This document shows, one piece after another, positions 1 to 7,596 of a stretch of DNA of 64,000 nucleotides. The notes beneath the pieces are model-generated. The model worked only from the letters and a program-made list of their open reading frames with translations. It made no database searches and was not told the origin of the DNA. The translations under genes and the position numbers were made by a program. How positions within the stretch are numbered: the stretch's first letter is position 1; the number at the start of each line of letters is the position of its first letter. This DNA comes from Mycobacterium sp. (GTDB lineage: Bacteria; Actinomycetota; Actinomycetes; Mycobacteriales; Mycobacteriaceae). The stretch spans positions 79,192-143,191 of the forward strand of contig JAGQTV010000028.1 in NCBI GenBank assembly GCA_020438845.1, given 5' to 3'.

Positions 1-1
1 G

Positions 2-43
2 GCCTGGGCCGAGCAATTCGAGCCCGACATGGCGATGTACTGA
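2..43 (+). CDS. 3' end of a CDS, probably MoeZ/MoeB1 rhodanese-domain C-terminus (partial)
   Basis: Only the last 13 codons and the TGA stop are in the window, and the peptide ends AEQFEPDMAMY. A tail of this kind (AW followed by an acidic stretch and a final aromatic residue) resembles the end of the rhodanese domain of the actinobacterial sulfurtransferase MoeZ. In M. tuberculosis moeB1/moeZ (Rv3206c) lies directly upstream of the TIGR02569 gene that follows here, and this synteny is the main argument. The peptide alone is too short to identify the gene. Confidence 0.5.
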   Translation, partial: AWAEQFEPDMAMY

Positions 44-78
44 CGGGTACTGACCCCGCGACGGCTTACCCTGGCGGT

Positions 79-933
79 GTGACCGACGAACGACCGCCTG
101 ACCATGTGCTGGCCGCGTTCGGTATCAAGAGCGGTGAGCCCCAGCACCTCGGCGACGACTGGGACGGCGGTTGGCGTTGCGGAGAGATTGTGTTGTCCCC
201 GATCACCGACCACCCGCGGGCCGCATGGTCGGCCAAGGTTCGCGAATCGCTGTTCGTGGACGGCCTGCGGCTGGCTCGGCCCGTGCGTTCCACCGACGGG
301 CGCTACGTCGTGTCGGGGTGGCGGGCGGATACGTTCCTCGCCGGTTCGCCCGAGCCGCGCCACGACGAGGTGGTGTCGGCCGGGGTGCGGCTGCATGAGG
401 CTACCGCCGCCTTGGAGCGTCCGAGGTTCCTGACTCAGGCCCCGGTGCCGCCGTGGACCGACATCGACGTGTTCGTGGTCGCCGACCGCGCCGCGTGGGA
501 GGAACGCCCGCTGCAGAGCCTGCCCCCTGGTGCGCCGGAGATGCCGGACAGCGAGGACCGCCAGAGTTCCCGAGAATTGCTGACCCAGTTGGCCCGGTTG
601 CGCAAGCCCACCAAGAGCCCTCATCAGCTGGTGCACGGAGACCTTTACGGCACAGTGCTGTTCGCCGGCGCTTTGGCGCCGGGCATCACCGACATCGCCC
701 CGTATTGGCGGCCGGCATCGTGGGCCGCCGGGGTGGCCGTCGTCGACGCGCTGTCCTGGGACGAGGCCGACGAAGGGCTCATCGAGCGCTGGGACATCTT
801 GCCGGAATGGTCGCAGATGTTGTTGCGGGCGTTGATGTTCCGCTTGGCGGTGCACACCATGCATCCGCGGTCGACGCCTGCGGCCTTCCCCGGTCTGGTT
901 CGCACCACTGCTTTGGTCCGGATGACGCTCTGA
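79..933 (+). CDS. TIGR02569 family protein (Rv3205c-like), aminoglycoside-phosphotransferase-like fold
   Basis: 284 residues, GTG start (GTG ACC GAC GAA). The protein matches my memory of the actinobacterial TIGR02569 family (Rv3205c), whose role is unknown. Around residues 186-188 an HGD motif inside QLVHGDLYGTVLF resembles the catalytic Brenner-type loop of aminoglycoside phosphotransferase/choline kinase folds. A later DIAPYWRPASWAAG segment resembles the region after the metal-binding DxD, but a canonical DFD is not evident, so activity is uncertain. It follows a probable moeZ end by 35 bases and could be cotranscribed with it. The next gene is convergent. Identity as TIGR02569 is fairly sure, function is not. 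Confidence 0.85.
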   Translation: MTDERPPDHVLAAFGIKSGEPQHLGDDWDGGWRCGEIVLSPITDHPRAAWSAKVRESLFVDGLRLARPVRSTDGRYVVSGWRADTFLAGSPEPRHDEVVSAGVRLHEATAALERPRFLTQAPVPPWTDIDVFVVADRAAWEERPLQSLPPGAPEMPDSEDRQSSRELLTQLARLRKPTKSPHQLVHGDLYGTVLFAGALAPGITDIAPYWRPASWAAGVAVVDALSWDEADEGLIERWDILPEWSQMLLRALMFRLAVHTMHPRSTPAAFPGLVRTTALVRMTL

Positions 934-1157
934 GGCAGCCTTCAGGCGCGTCGCCCTGAAATTCTCCTGGGTTGCAGCCAAGATGTCCGGGCGCGGAATG
1001 AAAATTTACTGACTGCCCTGTCTCCTGCCGCCCTGCGCACTCCGAAACATCCACTGGGAAAGCCGGTCACGCTCGGTGCGTTCCTGAATGCGTGGCAGAT
1101 CAACTCCTACGTGACCATCGAGGTCTCGAAGGCGGAGTCATCGCCACCATGGTCCGG

Positions 1158-1460
1158 CTATCCGAAGTCGTGTCGGACCTCGGCCAGCGGGATTCGGCCA
1201 TCAGTGGCCAGCACACCTTCGGCCCGTAGCAGTTCCAGCTGCTGCGTTTCCAAGTGTGCGGCGGGGCGTCCGGAGGCGGTGATCACCCGATGCCAGGGCA
1301 GGCCGGCGGAGTCGGTCCGCATGATCCAGCCGACGATTCGCGGACTGGAAAGTCCTGCAGCGCTAGCGATGTCACCGTAGGTGGCGACCCGGCCCGCCGG
1401 TATCGAGGCCACCAATGCGCGCACCCGTTCCACTTGGGCGTCGGTGATCGCCGGCATCAC
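1158..1460 (-). CDS. MGMT-fold alkyltransferase-like protein (ATL), Trp in place of the acceptor Cys
   Basis: 100 residues with the fold of the C-terminal domain of O6-alkylguanine-DNA alkyltransferases: GRVATYGDIA (residues 23-32), the helix-turn-helix arginine region SSPRIVGWIM, and PWHRV at 55-59. True MGMT enzymes have PCHRV and transfer the alkyl group to the Cys. Here Trp56 replaces it, as in ATL proteins that bind O6-alkylguanine and recruit nucleotide excision repair. The GTG start abuts the upstream alpha/beta-hydrolase stop (1461-1463) with no gap, so the two are cotranscribed. An ATG one codon later is an alternative start. Homologous to Rv3204 by synteny. It should act as a damage sensor, not a suicide methyltransferase. 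Confidence 0.9.
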   Translation of the reverse strand: MMPAITDAQVERVRALVASIPAGRVATYGDIASAAGLSSPRIVGWIMRTDSAGLPWHRVITASGRPAAHLETQQLELLRAEGVLATDGRIPLAEVRHDFG

Positions 1461-2243
1461 TCAGCCCAGCATGTCCCGGATGACGGCAGCGGTCTCGGCG
1501 GGCTTGACCTGGGCCACCATGTGTTGGCAGGCGAAATCCGCCAAGACGAAGTCGGCGCCGAGGTGGCTCGACAGGGTGTCGATCAACGCCTCGGTCACGT
1601 ATGGCGGATTCTGAAAGGCCGCACGCACCAGAGTGGTTCGGGTTCCGCGATGCGGCAGAGCGACATCGCGGGCCAGTTCACTCCAGTACGCGACCATCGC
1701 GGGAATACAGACCCGCCAGCCATAGCGGCCATTGGGTAGGGCGATCAGATGCTCATCGAGATCGTCGTCAAGTTCGACGGGGGGAACGTCGGCCCACACG
1801 CCGGTGGATTTCTCGGTACGCGCCTCGGCGCGGTCGGTGTAGTCCGGTGAGGCCAGCGTGGCCTCGGCGATCTCGAGGACCCACTGCCCGTCCAAGGCCA
1901 CCGCCGGGTCCAGCAGCACCACACCGGACACCAGGTCGGGGCAGGCCGCGGCAAAGTGCAATGCGATCGCGGCGCCGAACGAATGGCCCACCACAACGAC
2001 GGGCCCCTCGGCCTCGTTCTCCACACACGTCGCCAGCGCGGCGACGTTGGCGTCGATCGTCCAGGGCGCGGCGTAGGACGAGTGGCCATGTCCCAGCAGG
2101 TCCGGAGCCAGCACGCCGACGTCGGACAGATACCGGGTGGCCAGCGTGCGCCAGCGTCGGCCGTGGCCGGTCAGGCCGTGGATGGCCAGCACCCGGGCGC
2201 CGCCCGGCGGGCCGTAGCGGTGCAGATGGAGGTGGTTGCTCAC
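1461..2243 (-). CDS. lipV: alpha/beta hydrolase, LipV-like esterase/lipase
   Basis: 260 residues. The GTG start at 2243 (VSNHLHLHRYG) was chosen because longer in-frame extensions run into the divergent beta-CASP gene. Canonical alpha/beta-hydrolase features are an oxyanion-region AIHGLTGHG (20-28), the nucleophile elbow GHSFG (86-90, Ser88) and a late conserved His in ACQHMV. Length and position beside the ATL gene match M. tuberculosis lipV (Rv3203), a serine lipase/esterase. No signal peptide is seen, so it is probably cytosolic. Its start codon lies only 18 bases from the start of the divergent gene, so promoters must overlap the coding regions. The hydrolase fold is certain; the natural substrate is unknown. 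Confidence 0.85.
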   Translation of the reverse strand: MSNHLHLHRYGPPGGARVLAIHGLTGHGRRWRTLATRYLSDVGVLAPDLLGHGHSSYAAPWTIDANVAALATCVENEAEGPVVVVGHSFGAAIALHFAAACPDLVSGVVLLDPAVALDGQWVLEIAEATLASPDYTDRAEARTEKSTGVWADVPPVELDDDLDEHLIALPNGRYGWRVCIPAMVAYWSELARDVALPHRGTRTTLVRAAFQNPPYVTEALIDTLSSHLGADFVLADFACQHMVAQVKPAETAAVIRDMLG

Positions 2244-2261
2244 GGGCCCTATGCTGCCACC

Positions 2262-3632
2262 ATGGGTTCCGAACTCACTTTGTGCTGTCTCGGCGCTGCC
2301 GACACCGTCACCGGCTCCAAGCATCTGTTGGAAGCCGCCGGCACCCGAATCCTGGTGGATTGCGGCCTGTTCCAGGGTGTCAAGAACCTGCGCGAGCAAA
2401 ACTGGGACCGGCTGGCGGTCGACCCGTCGACAATTGACGCAGTCGTCCTCACCCACGCCCACCTCGATCACAGCGGTTATCTGCCCCGCCTGGTGCGACA
2501 GGGGTTCCGTGGGCGAATCTTCGCCACGGCGGCCACCGCTGCGGTCGCCGAAATCATTCTGCGCGACAGCGCGTCGCTGCAAGAACGCGATGCGGAGTTC
2601 CTGAACAGGCACAAGGCCACCAAACACCACCCGGCCCTGCCGCTGTACGACAGCGAGGATGCGCAACGTGCCATCGACCTGTTAACCACCCGGCCCTTCG
2701 GGCACGAGTTCGACCTGCCGGGCACCGGGGCGGTGGTCACCTTCCGACGCGCGGGGCACATCCTCGGCGCGTCGACTGTCGACCTGCTCTGGCACGGCCG
2801 TCGGCTCGTCTTCACCGGCGACCTGGGCCGCTACGACGATCCGGTGATGCTCAACCCGGAGCCGGTGCCGGCCGCCGACTATCTGGTGATGGAGTCGACC
2901 TACGGTGACCGCGTCCATGACCGCTCCGACCCAGCCGGCACGCTGGCCACCATCATCGACACGACGGTGGAGCGCGCCGGCACCGTGGTGATTCCAGCCT
3001 TCGCGTTGGGGCGGGCCCAGACCCTGCTGTACTACCTGTGGGAGTTACGTCGTCAGCGGAGACTGCCCGATGTCCCGGTTTACCTGGACAGCCCGATGGC
3101 GATCAACGTCAGCAACCTGCTGCGTACCTTCCAGAACGACCACCGCTTGGATCCCGAGATTTACGAGGACATGTGCGCCATGGCGCACTACACGCAGGAC
3201 GCGGAGGAATCCAAGAAGATCTCGGCCAGCCGCGAACCCAAGATCATCATCTCTGCCAGCGGGATGGCCACCGGCGGCCGGATTCTGCACCATCTCAAGG
3301 CGTTTGCCCCGGATCCCCGTAACACGATCATGCTCACCGGTTATCAGGCGCCGGGTACCCGCGGCCGTTCGATCGCTGCGGGTGAGCGTCAGGTCAGAAT
3401 TCACGGCGAATGGGTCCCGATCAATGCCCAGGTTGCCAATCTGAAGATGCTGTCCGCGCATGCCGACGCCAACGAACTCATCCGTTGGGCCCGCGGCTTC
3501 ACCTCACCGCCCCGACGGGTGTTCGTGGTCCACGGCGAACCTGAGGCGGCAGACACCCTTCGTGCCCGCCTGAGTCACGAATTAGGTTGGCAAGCAACGG
3601 TTCCTCGGCAGAACCAGCTGTTCGACCTGTAA
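2262..3632 (+). CDS. beta-CASP metallo-beta-lactamase fold ribonuclease (YSH1/RNase J-like exonuclease family)
   Basis: 456 residues from ATG 2262 (MGSELTLCCLGAADTVTGS). The metal-binding motif HAHLDH is at residues 65-70, preceded by an early conserved Asp in LVDCGLFQG. The C-terminal half has beta-CASP features: PAFALGRAQ, YLDSPMAIN, SASGMATGGR and the final HGEPEAADTL histidine motif. This order defines bacterial YSH1/CPSF73-like MBL-fold nucleases, which process RNA. The AADTVTGS N-terminus (mTVTGS motif) is typical of the bacterial CPSF-like subgroup. The gene is divergent from lipV with almost no intergenic space. I expect a cytosolic RNA endo/exonuclease distinct from RNase J; the RNA targets cannot be inferred. 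Confidence 0.92.
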   Translation: MGSELTLCCLGAADTVTGSKHLLEAAGTRILVDCGLFQGVKNLREQNWDRLAVDPSTIDAVVLTHAHLDHSGYLPRLVRQGFRGRIFATAATAAVAEIILRDSASLQERDAEFLNRHKATKHHPALPLYDSEDAQRAIDLLTTRPFGHEFDLPGTGAVVTFRRAGHILGASTVDLLWHGRRLVFTGDLGRYDDPVMLNPEPVPAADYLVMESTYGDRVHDRSDPAGTLATIIDTTVERAGTVVIPAFALGRAQTLLYYLWELRRQRRLPDVPVYLDSPMAINVSNLLRTFQNDHRLDPEIYEDMCAMAHYTQDAEESKKISASREPKIIISASGMATGGRILHHLKAFAPDPRNTIMLTGYQAPGTRGRSIAAGERQVRIHGEWVPINAQVANLKMLSAHADANELIRWARGFTSPPRRVFVVHGEPEAADTLRARLSHELGWQATVPRQNQLFDL

Positions 3633-3664
3633 TCTTGCTGATTCAGCAGGATAAGGGGGCCGAT

Positions 3665-4009
3665 GTGCTGACCAGAAGGCTTCACCTGATCACGGTGCTG
3701 GCGGCGACCGCTGTGGTCGTTCCGATGGGAGTCATCGCTGCGCCGACAGCCGCCGCGGATTGCAACTCGACCGGGAGCACTACGTTGTGTGCGAGCGGTG
3801 GTTCGGTGCGGGGCGGTTCCGGTGCTCCCGCATCGGTTCCCGTCTACGACCCGTATCCGTGTGTGGGCGATCCGTGGTGCGATCTCTACGACAATTACAA
3901 CCCGGGTATCGAATGGGATCTCCCCGATATCAATCGGCCAGGTCGTCCCGGGGGGCCTGACGGACCGGGTGGGCCCAGCAGACCGGGCAGACCGGGCAGA
4001 CCGGGATAG
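3665..4009 (+). CDS. small secreted protein with a collagen-like Gly/Pro/Arg tail
   Basis: 114 residues starting at GTG 3665, preceded by AAGGGGGC as ribosome binding site. The first ~32 residues form a signal peptide (MLTRRLH, a hydrophobic core, APTAAADC). The mature part has four cysteines (DCNST, TLCAS, YPCVG, PWCDL) that could form two disulfides. It ends in a low-complexity Gly-Pro tail whose last units repeat RPGRPGRPG, encoded by a short direct repeat (ccgggcaga). I do not recognise a functional family. It lies 38 bases upstream of the hemophore gene on the same strand, so both may be exported from one transcript. Confidence 0.75.
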   Translation: MLTRRLHLITVLAATAVVVPMGVIAAPTAAADCNSTGSTTLCASGGSVRGGSGAPASVPVYDPYPCVGDPWCDLYDNYNPGIEWDLPDINRPGRPGGPDGPGGPSRPGRPGRPG

Positions 4010-4047
4010 CCACGCCGAAAATCCGTTCGTTCAAGGGAGTCTGACTA

Positions 4048-4455
4048 ATGTCTTTGTCTTTTAGGTCCAATAGGTCCGCTGGAGCCCGTCGCGCGGTCGC
4101 CGGTGTTCTCACCGCCGCTGCGCTGACCGGCGTGGTGGTGGGCACCGCTCCCGTTGCGGCGGCCGACGATCCGCCCAACTGCACGGCGGCAGATCTCGCC
4201 GGTGTGGCGGCCGGTGTGTCGGCGGCCATGTCGGCCTACCTCTTCACCCACCCGGACGTCAACGCGTTCGCGACCAGTCTCAAGGGGCAGCCTCGTGATG
4301 AGGTCCAGGCCATGGTTCAGCAGTGGTCGGAGGCCCACCCGCAGGAGAGGGCCGAGATCAAGGCGATCCGCCAGCCGTTGGCCGATCTCCGGAACCGCTG
4401 CGGCGGGCTGGACAACGACCCGGTGGCCGACGTTCGGGGCGCCCTGGCCGGGTAG
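4048..4455 (+). CDS. secreted hemophore-related protein (Rv0203/MTB_hemophore family)
   Basis: 135 residues, ATG start with AAGGGAG eight bases upstream. A signal peptide of about 39 residues ends at VAAADDPP. The mature chain has the Rv0203-type pattern: an early Cys in PPNCTAADLAGVAAG, helix AMSAYLFTHPDVN, the LKGQPRDEVQ segment, and the second Cys in PLADLRNRCGG, probably pairing with the first. Rv0203 is an exported heme-binding protein that passes heme to MmpL3/MmpL11, so heme capture in the periplasm or outside the cell is the likely role. Its TAG stop lies in the same frame as adnA just downstream. Family assignment is good; heme binding is inferred. Confidence 0.85.
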   Translation: MSLSFRSNRSAGARRAVAGVLTAAALTGVVVGTAPVAAADDPPNCTAADLAGVAAGVSAAMSAYLFTHPDVNAFATSLKGQPRDEVQAMVQQWSEAHPQERAEIKAIRQPLADLRNRCGGLDNDPVADVRGALAG

Positions 4456-4521
4456 CCGCCGAACCGCGACCCGGTTGGGCGGCTTGGAATCAATGTCAGA
4501 CCCTTCTGGTGTCATGCCGGT

Positions 4522-7500
4522 ATGGCAGAAGTTCGGGTGCTGGGCGGGCCAGGCACGGGCAAGACCAGCCTGCTGGTCGACACGGCTGCTGCGCATATCG
4601 CCGCGGGGCTGGAGCCCGAGTCGTTGCTGCTGCTGACCGGGTCTGGCCCGCTGGCTGCCTCGACGCGCAGCGCGGTGACAGCGCGGCTGCTCGCTGCGCG
4701 CTGCGCGGAGCCATGCCGGGCCGTGGTTCGCGAGCCTGTGGTGCGGTCGGTGCACTCCTACGCCTTCGCGGTGTTGCGTAAGGCCGCAGCACGGGCCGGT
4801 GATCCACCCCCGCGGCTGGTCACCCGTGCCGAGCAGGACGGCATCATCCGCGAGCTGCTCGCCGGAGATCTCGAGGACGGCGCGCTCCACTGGTCGCGGG
4901 AACTGCGCCCGGCGCTGACCACCGCCGGGTTCGCCACCGAGCTACGCGACCTGATGGCGCGGTGCGCCGAACGCGGGGTGGACCCAGCCGAACTGCAGCG
5001 CATCGGGCGACGTTCCGGACGCAGCGAATGGGTTGCCGCGGGCCGGTTCGCCCGTCAGTACGAGCAGGTGATGCTGTTGCGTGCATCCGTCGGCACGGCG
5101 GCTCCGCAGGCGACGGTGCCGGCGCTGGGAGCTGACGAACTGGTCGGCGCGGCGCTGGATGCACTGGCTGCCGACCCCGATCTGCTTGCCACCGAACGGG
5201 CACGGGTGCGGCTGCTCTTGGTCGATGATGCCCAGAACCTCGATCCTCAGGCCGCCCGGCTGGTCCGGGTGCTGGCGGCTGGGGCGGAGTTGACCGTGTT
5301 GGCCGGTGATCCCAACCAGGCCGTGTTCGGGTTCCGCGGCGGTGACCCCGAACTGCTGACAGCCACCGACGGCGAGACCATCGAGTTGACCCGATCGCAT
5401 CGGTGCGCACCGGAAATCGCCCGGGCGATCGCGGGGATTGCTGCCCGGTTGCCGGGCACCGGGTGGCGCACCGTCGACGGCTCTGGCGAGCCGGGGGCGG
5501 TCCGCGTGACCGTGGCAGGTTCGGTTCACGCCGAGGCCGCGTTGGTCGCCGACGCGTTGCGCCGGGCCCATCTCATCGACGGAGTGCCCTGGTCGCAGCT
5601 TGCCGTGATCGTGCGTTCGGCGTCGACTGCGTCCGCGCTGGCGAGGTCGCTGGCCACAGCCGGTGTTCCGGTGGACGGCTCCGCAGGTGGCGGACCGGTC
5701 GGTGCCCAGCCCGCTGCCCGCGCGCTGTTGACCGTGCTGAGCGCCACCATCGATGGCCTGGGCGAGGACCGGGCCATCACGCTGCTCACCGGGCCCATCG
5801 GCAGGGTCGACCCGGTGTCGTTACGCCAGCTTCGACGCGTGCTGCGGCGCACCGGCACCACCCTGCCCGAGGCGCTGACCGGACAGGCTCCGCAGTTGCC
5901 GGGTGCTCTCGGGCGTGCGGTCAAGCGGGTCAGGTCCGTCCTGGCGGCTGCCGCGCGCGCCAACCGCGAACATCGCGATCCGCGTTACACGCTGTGGCAG
6001 GCGTGGGACCGCACTGGTTTGCAGCGCCGCTGGTTGACCGCCGCCGAGCGCGGTGGGGTGGACGGGGCTTTGGCGGACCGCAATCTCAGCGCGGTCACTG
6101 CGCTGTTCGACATCGCCGAGACCTACGTCGCCCGCACCACCGGCGCGTCGGTGTCGGGGCTGCTCGACCATGTCGCGGCTCTGCAGTTGCCGCCGGTGCC
6201 CACCGGCTCCGCAGCGGGCGCCGAGACGGTCGCGGTGCTCAGCCCGCACGCTGCCCTGGGCCGAGAGTGGGACATGGTCATCATCGCCGGTGTGCAGGAG
6301 GGGTTGTGGCCCAACACCACTCCACGTGGCGGCGTGCTGGGCACCCAGCGACTGCTCGACGTCCTGGACGGCCTCGGCGAGGACGTATCGACGCGAGCTC
6401 CGCTGCTGGCCGAGGAACGCCGGTTGCTGATCGCGGCGATGGGCCGGGCGCGGCGGCGGCTGTTGATCACCGCGGTCGACAGCGACGCCGGCGACGAGGC
6501 GATGCTGCCGTCCGTGTTCGTGACGGAGTTGGCAACCCTGGCAATCGAACCCGCCGACGAGCCTGCTCGGCCGGTGCCGGCGCCCGCACTGCTGTCGGCA
6601 GCGGCGGTGGTCGGCCGGTTGCGAGCGATGGTGTGTTCCCCTGAGGGCACTGTCGATGACGCCCGAAAGGTCAGCGCTGCAAGACAATTGGCGCGACTTG
6701 CCGAAGCCGGGGTGCCCGGGGCGGATCCCGCGCAGTGGCAGGGCCTGGCGCCGCTGAGCACCGAGGAGCCCCTGTGGTCCGACCCTGGACACTCCGTCAC
6801 GCTGACTCCCTCGACGTGGCAGACGTTGACCGACTGCCCGTTGCGCTGGCTGGCCGAGGCCCATGGCGGCACCGGCCCTCGTCAGCTGAACTCGACCCTC
6901 GGATCGGTGGTCCATGCGTTGATCGCCGACCCCGCGGTGAGCGAGTCGCAGCTGGCTGTGGAGCTTGAGCGGCTCTGGGGCGCTCTGCCATTCGACTCGC
7001 CCTGGTATTCGGCCAACGAACTGGACCGGCACCGGGCCATGCTGTCGGCGTTCGTGGCCTGGCGCGCAGCCACCCGCCACGAGCTCACCGAGGTGGGCAC
7101 CGAGGTCAGCCTCGGCGGCGTAGTCGCACCGGGAGTGCAGGTCCGCGGCCGCATCGACAGACTGGAGCGTGATCCGCAGGGCCGGTTGGTGATCGTCGAT
7201 GTCAAGACCGCCAAGAGCCCGGTGACCAAGGACGACGCACAACAGCACGCCCAACTTCGGCTTTACCAGCTGGCAGTGGCAGCCGGATTGCTGTCGGACG
7301 GTGACGAGCCTGGCGGCGGCCGACTCGTCTACGTAGGAAAGCAGGCCGCCGGCGGCGGTGCCACTGAACGTGAGCAGACCGCTCTTGGCGCCGAGGATGT
7401 CGCCGGCCTGCGGGCCGATGTGGTTGCCGCCGCTGCCGCCACGGCCGGTCCGCAGTTCCTCGCACGGGCAAACGACGGCTGCGCGCACTGCCCGGTTCGG

Positions 7501-7596
7501 CCGTCCTGCCCGGCCCAGAACACTCAGCCGGCCCAGAACACTCAGCCGGCCCAGAACACTCAGCCGGCCCAGATCACGCAGCAGGAGCAGAAATGA
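4522..7596 (+). CDS. adnA: AdnA, subunit of the AdnAB ATP-dependent DNA end-resection helicase-nuclease
   Basis: 1024 residues. UvrD/AddA-like motor with Walker A GGPGTGKT (8-15) and motif II VDDAQ (~234-238), then a RecB-family nuclease domain with VDVKT (~892). Four cysteines (TDC ~772, GCAHC ~987-990, PSC ~996) fit the Fe-S staple of AddB-type nuclease domains. AdnAB resects double-strand breaks in mycobacteria. Walker A begins only seven residues from the N-terminus: the 22 codons back to the hemophore stop in the same frame contain no ATG, GTG or TTG, so the start is forced and the protein lacks the leader of about 30 residues I recall in Rv3202c. The C-terminus carries a PAQNTQ hexapeptide repeat. 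The TGA overlaps the adnB ATG by four bases. Confidence 0.95.
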   Translation: MAEVRVLGGPGTGKTSLLVDTAAAHIAAGLEPESLLLLTGSGPLAASTRSAVTARLLAARCAEPCRAVVREPVVRSVHSYAFAVLRKAAARAGDPPPRLVTRAEQDGIIRELLAGDLEDGALHWSRELRPALTTAGFATELRDLMARCAERGVDPAELQRIGRRSGRSEWVAAGRFARQYEQVMLLRASVGTAAPQATVPALGADELVGAALDALAADPDLLATERARVRLLLVDDAQNLDPQAARLVRVLAAGAELTVLAGDPNQAVFGFRGGDPELLTATDGETIELTRSHRCAPEIARAIAGIAARLPGTGWRTVDGSGEPGAVRVTVAGSVHAEAALVADALRRAHLIDGVPWSQLAVIVRSASTASALARSLATAGVPVDGSAGGGPVGAQPAARALLTVLSATIDGLGEDRAITLLTGPIGRVDPVSLRQLRRVLRRTGTTLPEALTGQAPQLPGALGRAVKRVRSVLAAAARANREHRDPRYTLWQAWDRTGLQRRWLTAAERGGVDGALADRNLSAVTALFDIAETYVARTTGASVSGLLDHVAALQLPPVPTGSAAGAETVAVLSPHAALGREWDMVIIAGVQEGLWPNTTPRGGVLGTQRLLDVLDGLGEDVSTRAPLLAEERRLLIAAMGRARRRLLITAVDSDAGDEAMLPSVFVTELATLAIEPADEPARPVPAPALLSAAAVVGRLRAMVCSPEGTVDDARKVSAARQLARLAEAGVPGADPAQWQGLAPLSTEEPLWSDPGHSVTLTPSTWQTLTDCPLRWLAEAHGGTGPRQLNSTLGSVVHALIADPAVSESQLAVELERLWGALPFDSPWYSANELDRHRAMLSAFVAWRAATRHELTEVGTEVSLGGVVAPGVQVRGRIDRLERDPQGRLVIVDVKTAKSPVTKDDAQQHAQLRLYQLAVAAGLLSDGDEPGGGRLVYVGKQAAGGGATEREQTALGAEDVAGLRADVVAAAAATAGPQFLARANDGCAHCPVRPSCPAQNTQPAQNTQPAQNTQPAQITQQEQK
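7510..7581 (+). repeat. 18-bp tandem repeat, four copies, inside the adnA 3' end
   Basis: Four consecutive 18-bp units (ccggcccagaacactcag). The first three are identical and the fourth has two substitutions. Each unit encodes PAQNTQ, adding a hydrophilic tail after the last iron-sulfur-type cysteine of AdnA. The unit is a multiple of three, so copy changes keep the frame. Such a repeat could vary in number between strains. Confidence 0.95.

Noticed and set aside
1956-2261. Upstream extension of the beta-CASP gene frame
   Set aside because: The open frame continues upstream but overlaps lipV on the other strand; the extension (e.g. GERRAHHNDGPLG-type) lacks family similarity and the conserved N-terminus starts at 2262.
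2244-2666. Upstream extension of the lipV frame into the beta-CASP gene
   Set aside because: The frame is open only because it mirrors a GC-rich coding region; the LipV family begins at the GTG 2243 segment.
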